The position numbers were made by a program, and so were the translations under genes. This document shows, in pieces, positions 15,280 to 24,609 of a stretch of DNA of 37,133 bases (its first letter is position 1; each line of letters begins with the position of its first letter). The notes beneath the pieces were generated by a model, which saw only the letters and a list, made by a program, of their open reading frames with translations, had not been told where the DNA came from and searched no databases. Source of the DNA: Gemmatimonadota bacterium (GTDB lineage: Bacteria > Gemmatimonadota > Gemmatimonadetes > Longimicrobiales > Gaopeijiaceae); NCBI GenBank assembly GCA_029262115.1, contig JAJCZZ010000092.1, positions 1 to 37,133 on the forward strand, given 5' to 3'.

Positions 15280-16752
15280 TTGCTGAGCGAGCCGGTCATC
15301 CGGGACACGCTTCGCTCGCCGGAGCGTCCCGTGGTGACGGTCCGGGCGACCGTCGATGGACGGCGCGCCCGGGGCGTCGCGGTGGACTTCTCGACCGGGC
15401 AGGAACATCCGATCGGCGTGGCTCTGCTCGTGGCGGACACCCAGGCCATCGGCGCCACCGTCCTGACTGACGAGCGCGGCGAGGCTTCGGTGGTGTTGGG
15501 ATTCGATCGAGGTCCCGTGCAAACCGTCGACCTCGTGGCGTCGTCGTCCCTCGCCGATGGCACGGCGACGGTGACGGTCGAGTTGGCCCCCGGACGGCCA
15601 CACAGCATTCGGGTGGACGGCCGACCTCCCCTCGTCCGAAAAGGGTCCACGCAGCGTCCGAGCCTCCGTATCCGCGACTTCTCGGGTAACCTGCCCAACG
15701 TTCCCACCACCTGCTCGGGCGGCGGCGTCCACCTCGATGTGTCGGAGGACTGCACGCTCACGGCTCGGTCGGTCGGCACGGGCGACATCGTGGCCAGGTC
15801 AGAAGAAACCGTCGACACGTTCGTCGCCTTCGCGGTCCCCGATGGCCGGGTGATCGAGACGGAGTACTACGGCGCCGTGGCAGTCTCGGCATTCGACGAC
15901 CGCGGCAACGTCCATCTGACGATCGGCGGCGTGAATCCGCTCATCTACCCGGTCTGGTTGGGTGCCACCGACTCCCTCGTGGTCGAGGGGGCGGGCGGCC
16001 TCGTCGTGCTCGATTGGAGGGAGGCTTCGGTGTCCCCGTCCCCGGTGGCACACACGAGACAACTGGTGGCGGACACGGTGCCGCTGGCTCACCCGTCCGT
16101 GTGCGGCGAGGAGGACCGCATCTTCTTCGTGCGACGGGCGGAAATATGGGAGATCCGCCGCGACGGCTCGGGCCTCCGCCGACTCGGCCCGGAGGGTTCG
16201 TTGCTCTCTGCGCCCTCCCCCTCACCGGATTGCCGGAAACTGGTCGTCGAGTCGGACGAAGAGGGCCTTGTTCTCGACGTGGAAACGGGGTCCCTCACGC
16301 CCCTGGGTGTCAGGGGGAAGCGTTTTCGGTGGGCGCCCGACGGCGAATGGATCGCCTATATCGCGGGGACGGGAGCCGCCCCGACCGAGGAGGAGGTCAG
16401 GGGTGAGCTCTGGCTCGTTCGACCCGACGGGAGCGGTGCGCACCGGCTGGACCCCGACACGGCGTCCGTGAACGGATACGCCTCGCTCGCGTGGTCCCCC
16501 GACTCCAAGTTTCTGCTCCTCGCCCCTTCCTGTGGGGAGCGGTGCCCCTCTCGAGGCTACAACCTCTCTGCGCACCTGGTAGACGTCGGGACGCTCGAAA
16601 CAATGGTACTCCCCCACTGGCTCGGACCTTTTCACCGGAAGGGCAGACGGCTCGGCCCATCCACGCCTTCGGCGCGGGTCCCCGGGCCCCGGTGGCGTGC
16701 AACGCTTCTGGTCGATACAGTGTCAGTACTGACACTGTATGGATCGAGGTAG
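15280..16752 (+). pseudogene. Ig-like plus WD40/TolB-like lipoprotein with damaged ends
   Basis: The open frame encodes 490 residues from TTG 15280. Residues 10-105 look like a bacterial Ig-like (invasin/big-type) domain ('VTVRATVDGRRARGVAV', 'TDERGEASVVLGF'). Residues 220-450 form a TolB-like propeller with 'IWEIRRDGSGLRRLG', 'FRWAPDGEWIAYIAG', 'ELWLVRPDGSGAHRL' and 'LAWSPDSKFLLL'. The protein would be exported, but the signal peptide 'LALLALGVTLAC' just upstream is in another frame, which points to a one-base indel between about 15231 and 15280. The last 35 residues after 'LGPFH' are unlike a propeller end, and they read straight through the PadR operator into the padR gene, so the 3' end is probably shifted too. 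Either the gene is decaying or the assembly has indels here. Confidence 0.6.
16715..16740 (+). promoter_or_regulatory. 26-bp perfect palindrome, likely PadR operator of operon 2
   Basis: The half-site atacagtgtcagt (16715-16727) is followed without spacer by its exact reverse complement (16728-16740). It ends 22 bp before the padR ATG at 16763, next to its Shine-Dalgarno. A palindrome of this size and place is expected for a dimeric repressor, most simply the PadR encoded downstream. It also overlaps the 3' end of the preceding open frame. Confidence 0.75.
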
Positions 16753-16762
16753 AGGAGAGGGG

Positions 16763-17086
16763 ATGGCCGGTGTGCTGGGTGGCTTCGAACACAAGGTGCT
16801 TCTCGCGATCATGCGGCTTGATGGACGGGGGTACAGCGTGCCTGTCGTCCGGGAACTGGAGGCACTGACCGCGGGCCCGATCGCCCCGGCGGCAGTCTAC
16901 GTGACCCTGCGGCGTCTTGAGAAACGCGGGCTCTTGACCTCCGAGATGGAGGCCCCCGCCGAGGGGGAGGGCGGGCGGCAGCGGCGCGTTTTCGCGGTCA
17001 CGGCGGAGGGAGTTGCCCAGCTGATCGAGGCGCGCAGGCACCTCCATCGGCTGTGGGAGGGCGTGGAAGCGCTGGAGCTCCCTTGA
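16763..17086 (+). CDS. PadR-family transcriptional repressor (2)
   Basis: A 107-residue PadR protein from ATG 16763, preceded by AGAGGAGAGGGG. An earlier ATG at 16739 overlaps the operator and has no SD. 'GGFEHKVLLAIMRLDGRGY' starts the winged helix; 'GPIAPAAVYVTLRRLEKRGL' is the recognition region; 'RRVFAVTAEGVAQLIEARRH' is the C-terminal helix. The sequence is clearly different from PadR 1 and 3 (for example 'PAAVYVTLRRL' instead of 'RGxxYxxLDRxExKGY'), which agrees with its different operator type. It overlaps the ADOP gene that follows. Confidence 0.9.
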   Translation: MAGVLGGFEHKVLLAIMRLDGRGYSVPVVRELEALTAGPIAPAAVYVTLRRLEKRGLLTSEMEAPAEGEGGRQRRVFAVTAEGVAQLIEARRHLHRLWEGVEALELP

Positions 17087-19728
17087 GACGACGCGCGCTC
17101 CGCGATCGCGTCGCTGGGGTGCTCCTGCGCGGCTTCGGCGCCTCGGAGGTCGATGAGGTCGTGCGGGACCTGAACGAGCTCGCCTCGGATCGAGGTCCGG
17201 TCCGAGGAACGCTCTACTTCTGGTCGGAGCTGTTGAAGTACCCGGCCTGGGCGATGCTGGACCGCCTTCGCCACGGCGAAGGACTGCGTGACGTGAACTC
17301 GAGAGAATGGGGGGATGGGATGGGATCAATCAGGCAGGACATCGTCTACGCGCTGCGTTCGCTGGCGCGCAACCGCGGCTTCGCCGCCCTGGCAGTGACG
17401 ATCATGGCGGTTAGCATGGGCTCGGCCACCGCGATGTTCAGCGTCGTGAAGGGGGTGCTGCTCGATCCTATTCCGGTCGAGGAGCCGGATCGCCTCGTCT
17501 CCTTCTGGCTCGCCCCGGTCGAGGGCGCCGGCCGGGCGCGGATGACCCCGGCCACCTATCTCGACATCGCCTCGCTCGACGACGTCTTCTCCCACGCGGC
17601 CGCCTTCTCCGGTCGGACGAGCTCGCTCTCCGTAGATGACGCGTCGGTTTTCCTGCGCGGCGGCGCGGTCACGACGGCGTACTTCGAGACGCTGGGTGTT
17701 CGACCGATCACGGGACGGACCTTCCAACCGGAGGAGGGGGAGGACGGCGGAGCGCCCGTGGTCGTGCTGAGCCATCACGTGTGGCAGACCTTCTTCGGCT
17801 CCGATCCGTCGCTCGTCGGTCGCAGTATCCGGCTCGACGGCTCCGACTTCCTCGTCGTCGGCGTCGTCCCCACAGGGGTCTATCCGACCCACGCCACGGT
17901 GTCGGCGGAGATCCCCTTCACCGCATCGAACCAGGACTTCTTCGTGCCGCTCCGGTACGGGACGGAGGGATGGGCGAACCGGAGGTCCCACATCCTCGGT
18001 GCCATCGGCCGGCTATCATCGGGCACCCAGCATAGCACGGCCGACGCGGCGGTCGGTACGTTGAGTGCTCGGCTGCAGCAGACCGAGCCCCTCAGCGCGG
18101 GAGAGCGGATCGTCGTGACGCCGTTCACGGAAGAGGTGGTGGGGGACGTCCGGCTCGCCCTCTTCACGCTCCTGGGGTCGGTCGCGCTGGTCCTCCTCAT
18201 CGCGGTCACGAACGTCGGGGCGCTCTTCGTGCTCCGCATGGACGACCGGAGGCATGAGATGCGGATCCGAGCGGCGCTCGGAGCACCCCGGTTCAGGCTG
18301 CTTCGCCAGCTCGTGGTGGAGAGCGTCCTGATCGTCGGCGCGTCCGCGCTCGGCGCGATGGTTTTGGCTGGGGTGGGGCTCGACCTGATGAAGCGCCTCG
18401 TGCCCTACCAGGTGCCGCGACTCGGCGAGGTCACCATCGACGGTTCGGCACTCGGAGCGAACCTGTCGATCGCACTGCTCGTGGGCACTGCGTTTGCAGT
18501 GGCGCCCGCGCTGCTTGGCGGGCCACTGAGCGGCGCGGCGCGTCGCTCGACGACCCTCGGCCGGGGTCAGCGTCGCCTACAGGGGATCGTCGTCGGGCTG
18601 CAGGCCGGCCTGGCCGTCGTGGTCCTGGTCGGAGCGACGCTCTTCACGCGGAGCTACGCGGCACTTCGAGCGGTCGATACCGGCTTCGACGCGCGCGAGA
18701 GTTGGACGATGTCGGTGCCGACGGACCTGCCGACGCTCGAAGAGATCGTCCGTCGCGTCCGGCAGCTCCCCGGTGTCGCGGCGGCCGCCATCGCATACGA
18801 CCACCCACTGTCGCGGAGCTGGGGCGACAGCTTCCGCATCACCGGCCAGGAGCTCTCCGACACCGACGCTCCGCCAGCGGGCAGCCTTAGACCGTTCGGC
18901 GAGGCGTACTTCGAGGCCGCGGGGATCACCGTCGTGGAGGGGCGGGTCCCCGACCGTGTCGACCTCGAGGGCCCGGTCCCCTACGCGGTGATCAACGAAT
19001 CGCTGCGGGATCGTTGGTTTCCCGACGGAGATGCCCTCGGATCCACGATCATCCTCCCCACCGCCCAGCGGATCCTCGGGACGGACGGCGCCTTCGAGGT
19101 CGTGGGGGTCGTTCGTGACGTACGCTTCCTCGGTCCCGACCAGCCCGTCGGCCCGGCACTCTATGTCCCGCTGACCCACTTCCAGGTGTCCGCGACGACG
19201 CTGCTCGTGCGCCCGGAGACCCCCGGCACCGACGTGATGTCGGGTGTCCGGCGGGTCGTGCGGGATACGGACCAGAGCGTCGCGGTGCAGCGGGCCCAAC
19301 TCCTGGGTGACGTCCTCGACGATCTCCTTGGCCGACCGCGCTTCAACATGATGCTCCTGCTCGCCTTCGGTGCGATGGCGCTCGTACTGTGCGGTCTCGG
19401 CGCCTACGGCCTCATGCGCCGAGTCGTGGTGGCGCGTTTCCGCGAGATCGGTATCCGGAAGGCACTCGGCGCGGACCGCGCCGGCCTCGCGCGGGCGGTG
19501 TTGGGGAGTGCGCTCCACCCGTTGGCGGCCGGATGCGTGCTGGGTGCTGTCGTGGCATACGGGATCTCCAGAGTCCTTCGGGTCGCGCTCTTCGAAGTGT
19601 CCGCGACCGACCCGGTGAGCCTCGTTGCTGGCCCCGCCTTCGTCCTCGTGATCGGGGCGCTGGCGGCGTTGGCCCCGACGCTTCGGGCCCTGAAGATCAG
19701 CCCGGCGGTGACGTTGCGAGAGGAATAG
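17083..19728 (+). CDS. ADOP-type duplicated orphan ABC permease (2)
   Basis: About 881 residues, started here at TTG 17083, which overlaps the padR stop (TTGA) and has GGAG upstream; GTG 17053 in the same frame would be inside padR. A cytoplasmic N-terminal segment (1-80) leads to TM1 in 'GFAALAVTIMAVSMGSATAM'. A MacB-like periplasmic domain follows, then FtsX domain 1 ('VALVLLIAVTNVGALFVLRM', 'EMRIRAALGAPRFRLLRQLV'). The second half repeats the plan and ends with 'FREIGIRKALGADRAGLARA' and 'TLRALKISPAVTLREE'. The second periplasmic domain begins after 'DTGFDARESWTMSVP'. As with the other copies no ATP-binding subunit is encoded nearby. Substrate unknown; the different N-terminus suggests an older divergence from permeases 1 and 3. 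Confidence 0.88.
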   Translation: MRRRALRDRVAGVLLRGFGASEVDEVVRDLNELASDRGPVRGTLYFWSELLKYPAWAMLDRLRHGEGLRDVNSREWGDGMGSIRQDIVYALRSLARNRGFAALAVTIMAVSMGSATAMFSVVKGVLLDPIPVEEPDRLVSFWLAPVEGAGRARMTPATYLDIASLDDVFSHAAAFSGRTSSLSVDDASVFLRGGAVTTAYFETLGVRPITGRTFQPEEGEDGGAPVVVLSHHVWQTFFGSDPSLVGRSIRLDGSDFLVVGVVPTGVYPTHATVSAEIPFTASNQDFFVPLRYGTEGWANRRSHILGAIGRLSSGTQHSTADAAVGTLSARLQQTEPLSAGERIVVTPFTEEVVGDVRLALFTLLGSVALVLLIAVTNVGALFVLRMDDRRHEMRIRAALGAPRFRLLRQLVVESVLIVGASALGAMVLAGVGLDLMKRLVPYQVPRLGEVTIDGSALGANLSIALLVGTAFAVAPALLGGPLSGAARRSTTLGRGQRRLQGIVVGLQAGLAVVVLVGATLFTRSYAALRAVDTGFDARESWTMSVPTDLPTLEEIVRRVRQLPGVAAAAIAYDHPLSRSWGDSFRITGQELSDTDAPPAGSLRPFGEAYFEAAGITVVEGRVPDRVDLEGPVPYAVINESLRDRWFPDGDALGSTIILPTAQRILGTDGAFEVVGVVRDVRFLGPDQPVGPALYVPLTHFQVSATTLLVRPETPGTDVMSGVRRVVRDTDQSVAVQRAQLLGDVLDDLLGRPRFNMMLLLAFGAMALVLCGLGAYGLMRRVVVARFREIGIRKALGADRAGLARAVLGSALHPLAAGCVLGAVVAYGISRVLRVALFEVSATDPVSLVAGPAFVLVIGALAALAPTLRALKISPAVTLREE

Positions 19729-19848
19729 GGTGTGGGCCGCCGCCCCCGTCCCGGTGCTCAACGTCGCGTTGGGGGCGCACGTCCCGGTGCTCGGGGTCGG
19801 GCCCGGGGGCGGACGATCCGGAGCCCGACGGCTGTGTGGAGGATTCCT

Positions 19849-20569
<721 letters not shown>

Positions 20570-20602
20570 TTATCGATGCTCGAGTGCGCATAACCTCCCC
20601 CG

Positions 20603-21016
20603 TCAGAACCGTATACGAACGCCGACACTCGTCAACGTGCCCGGAACGGCCAGCAGTTCGACGGCTCGCGCTTGGACATCTGCATCCGAGCGACCACCTC
20701 CGATGCGTCCGCCGATCAACCAGCCGATCCCCGCCCCAACTATGCCTCCGACCGCGTACAGGGCGTAGCACTCACGCGCTCCGATCGCATCCTGGTTGGC
20801 TGACCGGTCGCAGTAGGCCGTCGAGCCGCCATGTTGGAGCGCAAGATATGTCGCACCGAGGCCGACGGCTCCACCCAGGCCGGCGGCGAGACGTCGATTG
20901 GATGAAGTTGCTCCGTCCGTGGACTGAGACGGCTGCCCGAGGACAGGATCGGCCGACAGTGACCAGAGCCCGAATATCATCGCGCACAGGAGCCCCGCCC
21001 GCCCGAATGCCCTCAT
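20603..21016 (-). CDS. Exported protein with glycine-zipper hairpin
   Basis: A 137-residue protein from ATG 21016. Residues 1-27 form a signal peptide ending 'SADPVLGQ'. Two glycine-rich hydrophobic segments follow: 'LAAGLGGAVGLGATYLAL' (about 43-60) and 'YAVGGIVGAGIGWLIGGRIG' (about 87-106). Between them is a short loop with two cysteines ('TAYCDRSANQDAIGARECYA') that could form a disulfide. The tail ends 'TLTSVGVRIRF', a beta-strand-like end with terminal Phe, as seen in small outer-membrane-associated proteins. Glycine zippers of this sort are found in exported proteins of unknown role. It lies downstream of the CadC/TPR gene on the same strand, 157 bp apart. Function unknown. Confidence 0.7.
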   Translation of the reverse strand: MRAFGRAGLLCAMIFGLWSLSADPVLGQPSQSTDGATSSNRRLAAGLGGAVGLGATYLALQHGGSTAYCDRSANQDAIGARECYALYAVGGIVGAGIGWLIGGRIGGGRSDADVQARAVELLAVPGTLTSVGVRIRF

Positions 21017-21173
21017 CTTTCACGACCGCCGGTAGAACCGGCCCCTGCCCGCCACCGCCGCATACGTTCCCCCATTTGGCCCCTCCGGGTCGTTCAACCT
21101 CTCGTCATGAAATGTAGCTCCCAATTGCTTGAAGTGACGGCAGTGACGTCGCTCCGGCGGGCATTCGATGCAG

Positions 21174-22979
21174 TCAGCGCCGTGCTGGAAGTCCCAGGCG
21201 AGCCATGCGCCCGACCACGGCCGGGTCTTCGCGGACCCGATCGAAGAGAGGGTCTGCAGCCACATCCAGGAGACAGCGATCCGATCCCTCGTCCAACGTC
21301 GCCAAACGGGTGCTGGCCTCCTGTGTCTGGCCCAGAACCACTTCCGCTCGGGCTCGACCCACAGGCCCGCATCCGTCCGTTGCGTATTCTTCACGCGCCC
21401 AGAGCCAGTAGCTGTCGAGCGCCTCGGATCCGGCTACGCCCGGGTCGCCAGGTCCGTCCATTCGTAGCAGGTCCAGTGCCGCTTGGGCGCCCACGTCAGG
21501 CCGTCCGGTGAGAGCGGCCAACCGTACGAGGCAACGACGAGCCGACCTGGCCTCCGGGTCGAGCTGGATTGCGGCGGAGCAGTGGCGCTCCGCCTGCGCG
21601 TAGCGACGGGCAAGGAGGAAGACGATCCCGGCGTCGGCAGAGAGCGTCGCGGAGACGGGATCGAGGGCAAGGGCGGCTTCGGCCTGGTCCGACGCACCGT
21701 CGTTATCGCCGAGGTAGTTGAGAAGAAACGCGAGGTTTGTTCGAAGCTCGGGGTTTGCCGGAGATAGGCGAACGGCTCGCTCCATGTGCGTGCGGGCGGA
21801 GTCCCACGCCATCCGCCGCTGTGCGAGTTGGCCGAGCACGCCGTGGGCGCGCCCAGACGCGGGCTGGACTTCGAGGGCGCGGCGGGCCGCGTCCGACGCG
21901 GCGTCCTCGTCGCCGAAGCGAAGCCGTATTGTGGCGAGAGCCTCGAGGAGTTCCGGATGATCAGATTCGGCCGCCAAAGCAGGCTCGAGGAGCGTGAGGG
22001 CACGCTGCGTTGCGTCCATCGTATGCCGTGCCAGCAGCCACTGGACCCGCGCTAGGGCATCGCGCGTAGCGCTGTCGCCGGCGCGGCGAACCACCAGCGT
22101 CCTGTGTGCCTCGCCGAGCGTCGGGGCGATCGCGAGCGCCACGCCCTGCCCCGCGCGCTCGGCAACGACACCCACGCCGTCCGCTTCGACGGGCCATTGG
22201 CTTGCCCAAACCTGAGTTTGGTCACGAGCATCGACGAGACGGACCTGGACTGTCACCTCGCGCCCCTCGGCCACAGATCCCTCGACGAGGTAGTCGAGGT
22301 CCAGCTCGGCGGCGATCTCGGCAAGGGTCGCGCGCGTGTCGCGATACCGGGCGGAAGAGGCCCGGGCGATCACCCCGAGCCGGTCGGGGGCGAGCTGCGA
22401 CAGATCGGCAATGAGCCGGTCGGTCACGATGTCGGCCAATGTGTCAGCGGCCAGGCTTGACCCAGGCGCACGGAACGGCAGAACCATGAGCCGGTCGCGC
22501 CCGCGGTCAGGTGTGCCCTCCGACTGAGTGGGCGCCACGGAGATCACCACTCCGAAGCCGCCGATGAGCAGCACGAATGCTGCCGCCGCCCACTGCCACC
22601 GAACCCGCCCAAGGCGATCGGCCCCGGCCTTCTCAGGAGGCAGGCCCTGTCCTCGCTCGACGACCGCAATGAACCGGTATCCCCTGCGCGGGAACGTCTC
22701 GATGAACCGAGGCTGGCTCGCAGAATCGCTCAAAGCACGCCGGATCTCACTGATGCAAGCGTTCAGTCCCTGATCGAACTCGACGATCGTGTCCGGCCAT
22801 ACCAGGGTTTGGAGTTCCTCACGAGTCACCAACGCGCCCGCGTGGTCCAAGAGAAGCGCCAGTACTCGCCCCGCCTGGGGCCGAAGCCGTACCGTCGAGC
22901 CGCTCGGGCTCGTGAGGTCTCCCGTAGCGCGATCGAAGGTGTGCTCGTCGAAGCGATATCGCCGCTGATCGTCGTTCAT
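21174..22979 (-). CDS. CadC/ToxR-like winged-helix regulator with TolB-like and TPR regions
   Basis: About 601 residues from ATG 22979 (a GTG at 23015 would add 12). Residues 6-105 are an OmpR-type winged helix ('YRFDEHTFDRATGDLTSPSG', 'LTREELQTLVWPD'-like 'VTREELQTLVWPDTIVEFD', 'FIETFPRRGYRFIAVVE'). One TM segment follows at about 126-150 ('WAAAAFVLLIGGFGVVISV'). Then comes a FlgO/TolB-like domain ('LMVLPFRAPG...DIVTDRLIADLSQLAPDRL', 'YLVEGSVAEGREVTVQVRLV') and C-terminal tetratricopeptide repeats (about 330-560, for example 'AHGVLGQLAQRRMAWDSART'). This plan, one-component membrane regulators with an adenylate-cyclase-associated-type sensory part, is common in Gemmatimonadota and Acidobacteriota. 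The divergent exported protein at 23194 is a likely target. Confidence 0.88.
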   Translation of the reverse strand: MNDDQRRYRFDEHTFDRATGDLTSPSGSTVRLRPQAGRVLALLLDHAGALVTREELQTLVWPDTIVEFDQGLNACISEIRRALSDSASQPRFIETFPRRGYRFIAVVERGQGLPPEKAGADRLGRVRWQWAAAAFVLLIGGFGVVISVAPTQSEGTPDRGRDRLMVLPFRAPGSSLAADTLADIVTDRLIADLSQLAPDRLGVIARASSARYRDTRATLAEIAAELDLDYLVEGSVAEGREVTVQVRLVDARDQTQVWASQWPVEADGVGVVAERAGQGVALAIAPTLGEAHRTLVVRRAGDSATRDALARVQWLLARHTMDATQRALTLLEPALAAESDHPELLEALATIRLRFGDEDAASDAARRALEVQPASGRAHGVLGQLAQRRMAWDSARTHMERAVRLSPANPELRTNLAFLLNYLGDNDGASDQAEAALALDPVSATLSADAGIVFLLARRYAQAERHCSAAIQLDPEARSARRCLVRLAALTGRPDVGAQAALDLLRMDGPGDPGVAGSEALDSYWLWAREEYATDGCGPVGRARAEVVLGQTQEASTRLATLDEGSDRCLLDVAADPLFDRVREDPAVVGRMARLGLPARR

Positions 22980-23193
22980 TGTCCCTGTAGTCGGCCGAGG
23001 ATCATCGGAGGCCACTGCTACTCAACAGTAGGGCCTTATGCAACTCAGGGGAGGGCCTTCACATCGATTTCAGGGCGATTCCATGTCGATCTCTACGGTC
23101 GTCCATTGATGTTGTGGGCCAATCCCCATGTCGTGTGCAGAGTGGGCCGAGCTTTATTCGCTCGGCATGTATCTCGGGTCAGGGAGGTCGGTG
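22980..23193. promoter_or_regulatory. Divergent promoter region of CadC-like gene and exported protein
   Basis: 214 bp between divergent starts. The inverted repeat ctact-caac-agtag (23018-23031) lies within it, flanked by ggcc and gggcc, and overlaps the 12-mer ACTCAACAGTAG that also occurs twice before the lipoprotein gene at 13962. This could be the binding site of a shared regulator. Confidence 0.4.
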
Positions 23194-24072
23194 ATGAGCA
23201 CGACGTACGTGTCTGTCGATACGGGGAAGCGGTGTGCGGTGCTGGCGGCTACCGTCGTAGTGTTCTGCGCCCAGCCGATCAGCACGACCGCGCAAGAAGC
23301 GACATCGGGACAAGGACCGATCTACACCGCCCGTCAACTACGACTAGATCCGTCTCGCTTGCAGCCGCACCGATTGCTCATCGAACCGCTCGACGAGATC
23401 TACGATCAACTGTTCGTGAGAGGTCGGGTTCAGGTAAAGATCAGTCTCGATCGTGGTCAGTTCAGCGGTCCCGAACGCCCTGAAGACTGGCTACGAATTC
23501 GTTGGCACGCGAACACGCACCCCAACGAGGATCGGGCACTCCTGGACGGCCGAACGTTGGGCCTTCGGCGGCTGACGTCCGCCGTGGCCGGGACGACGAT
23601 TGGGGAGCGGCACGCGTCGTTCGATGGACGAGCCGTGGCGGTGTCGGAACATCACTCCGACTCCGTCGCGACGCGGCGAAGCATCCTCTCGCATGACAAC
23701 TACTATCACTTGATCACGATTCCCTACGTGATGGCCGCATCCGACCTCGAGCCTGGCTCCCGGTTCCGGCTGCCGCAGTATCTCGTGGGGAGCGACAGGG
23801 AAGGGACGTTCTCGGTGGAGATCGTAGGGACGGTGGACGTGGTGGACTCCCGCGGCCACAATCGCGAGGTCTGGCGCGTCGACACCGATCATGGGTACGC
23901 CCGCATCGAGTGGTACTTGGACCGCTTCAGAGCCCCGCATCTGCTTGGGTACCGGTGGAGCACGATGGTGGACGAGGAGGTGACTCGGGTCTCGGTGCAG
24001 TGGGCGCACCGATGGGCGCCCTTCCAATTCGACGTGTGGAAGGGGGTCATGAATCGAAAGGAGGGTCTGTGA
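23194..24072 (+). CDS. Exported protein, paralogue of the lipoprotein at 28524-29678
   Basis: A 292-residue protein from ATG 23194 (GGGAGG nine bases upstream). A Sec signal peptide (about 1-36) ends 'PISTTAQEA'. The mature part is rich in beta structure and Arg/Asp, without cysteines or a recognisable catalytic motif. The block 'PYVMAASDLEPGSRFRLPQY' near residue 180 matches 'PYVLASMDLEPGDRFTLPGY' in the minus-strand lipoprotein at 28524-29678. Both are followed by 'V.S...R..VW/LV.D..', and both end in 'PHLLGYRW' or 'PYLLGRAN' type strands. This is the general build of DUF3108-like exported proteins that may bind lipids. The gene is divergent from a CadC-like regulator and lies upstream of the padR-ADOP operon 3. 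Function unknown. Confidence 0.72.
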   Translation: MSTTYVSVDTGKRCAVLAATVVVFCAQPISTTAQEATSGQGPIYTARQLRLDPSRLQPHRLLIEPLDEIYDQLFVRGRVQVKISLDRGQFSGPERPEDWLRIRWHANTHPNEDRALLDGRTLGLRRLTSAVAGTTIGERHASFDGRAVAVSEHHSDSVATRRSILSHDNYYHLITIPYVMAASDLEPGSRFRLPQYLVGSDREGTFSVEIVGTVDVVDSRGHNREVWRVDTDHGYARIEWYLDRFRAPHLLGYRWSTMVDEEVTRVSVQWAHRWAPFQFDVWKGVMNRKEGL

Positions 24073-24092
24073 CGCCGATGTAGCAAGGACGC

Positions 24093-24215
24093 GTGTCCAC
24101 TCTACGAAACCCGTTCGTGGTCGCGCTCACCCTCGGCGCGGCGTCCACCACCGCGCTGGTAGCCCAAATCGTCCCCCCGGCCGAACAGCTCGCGGTTGAC
24201 CGCCGCTCCCGCTGA
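24093..24215 (+). CDS. Small open frame, signal-peptide-like (40 residues)
   Basis: GTG 24093, eleven bases after AAGGA-like sequence (gcaaggac), opens a 40-codon frame ending TGA 24213. The product has a short basic start and a hydrophobic core ('FVVALTLGAASTTALVAQI'), then a polar tail ending 'DRRSR'. It could be a small membrane or secreted peptide, or the surviving start of a lost exported protein. It lies between the exported protein and the iterons of the third padR operon. Codon use is like its neighbours. Too short to be sure it is translated. Confidence 0.35.
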   Translation: MSTLRNPFVVALTLGAASTTALVAQIVPPAEQLAVDRRSR

Positions 24216-24255
24216 GTCTACATTGCCGACATGATGTCTACAAAACAGACAGGTT
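24216..24255 (+). promoter_or_regulatory. Two 20-bp iterons before padR-ADOP operon 3
   Basis: gtctacattgccgacatgat (24216-24235) is followed by gtctacaaaacagacaggtt (24236-24255). The units share GTCTACA with an exact 20-bp period, the same element and spacing as in the array at 10879-10938. They reach the padR start at 24260, so a bound repressor would block transcription or initiation. PadR 1 and PadR 3 are also similar in sequence, so cross-regulation is possible. Confidence 0.6.
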
Positions 24256-24259
24256 GAGA

Positions 24260-24601
24260 ATGGGACGCACCAACAATTTTCTGGGTGAGTTCGAGCAGAT
24301 GGTGCTGCTGGCCATCCTCCAGCTGGAGGCCGGGGCGTTCGGCGCCGCCATCAGCGGCGTGCTCGAAGCGAGGGCCGACCGAAGGGTCTCGAGGGGTGCC
24401 CTCTACTCCAGCCTCGATCGCCTGGAACGGAAGGGATACCTACGGTGGGAGTTGGAGGCGGCGACCTCGGCCCGGGCGGGCCAGCCGATGCGCCGCTTCG
24501 AGGTCACGCCCGAGGGGCTGTCGGCGTTGCGCGCGTCCCATGAGGCGTGGGTGAACATGACGGATGGTCTGGAAGACGTCCTGAGCCCCCGTGTGCCCTG
24601 A
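24260..24601 (+). CDS. PadR-family transcriptional repressor (3)
   Basis: A 113-residue PadR protein from ATG 24260 (TTG 24254 is an in-frame alternative overlapping the iterons). It reads 'FLGEFEQMVLLAILQLEAGA', then 'RRVSRGALYSSLDRLERKGY', then 'MRRFEVTPEGLSALRASHEA'. It is close to PadR 1: the 'LGEFEQMVLL', 'RxVSRGxxYxxLDRxExKGYL' and 'RRFxVTPEGLxAL' blocks are shared. This agrees with both genes having GTCTACA iterons. Its stop lies 8 bp before the ADOP start, so the two form one operon. Confidence 0.9.
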   Translation: MGRTNNFLGEFEQMVLLAILQLEAGAFGAAISGVLEARADRRVSRGALYSSLDRLERKGYLRWELEAATSARAGQPMRRFEVTPEGLSALRASHEAWVNMTDGLEDVLSPRVP

Positions 24602-24609
24602 GCAAGGTC

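Noticed and set aside
18577-19761. A 394-codon minus-strand frame across ADOP permease 2
   Set aside because: Antisense shadow of the permease; no start signal and no recognisable domain.
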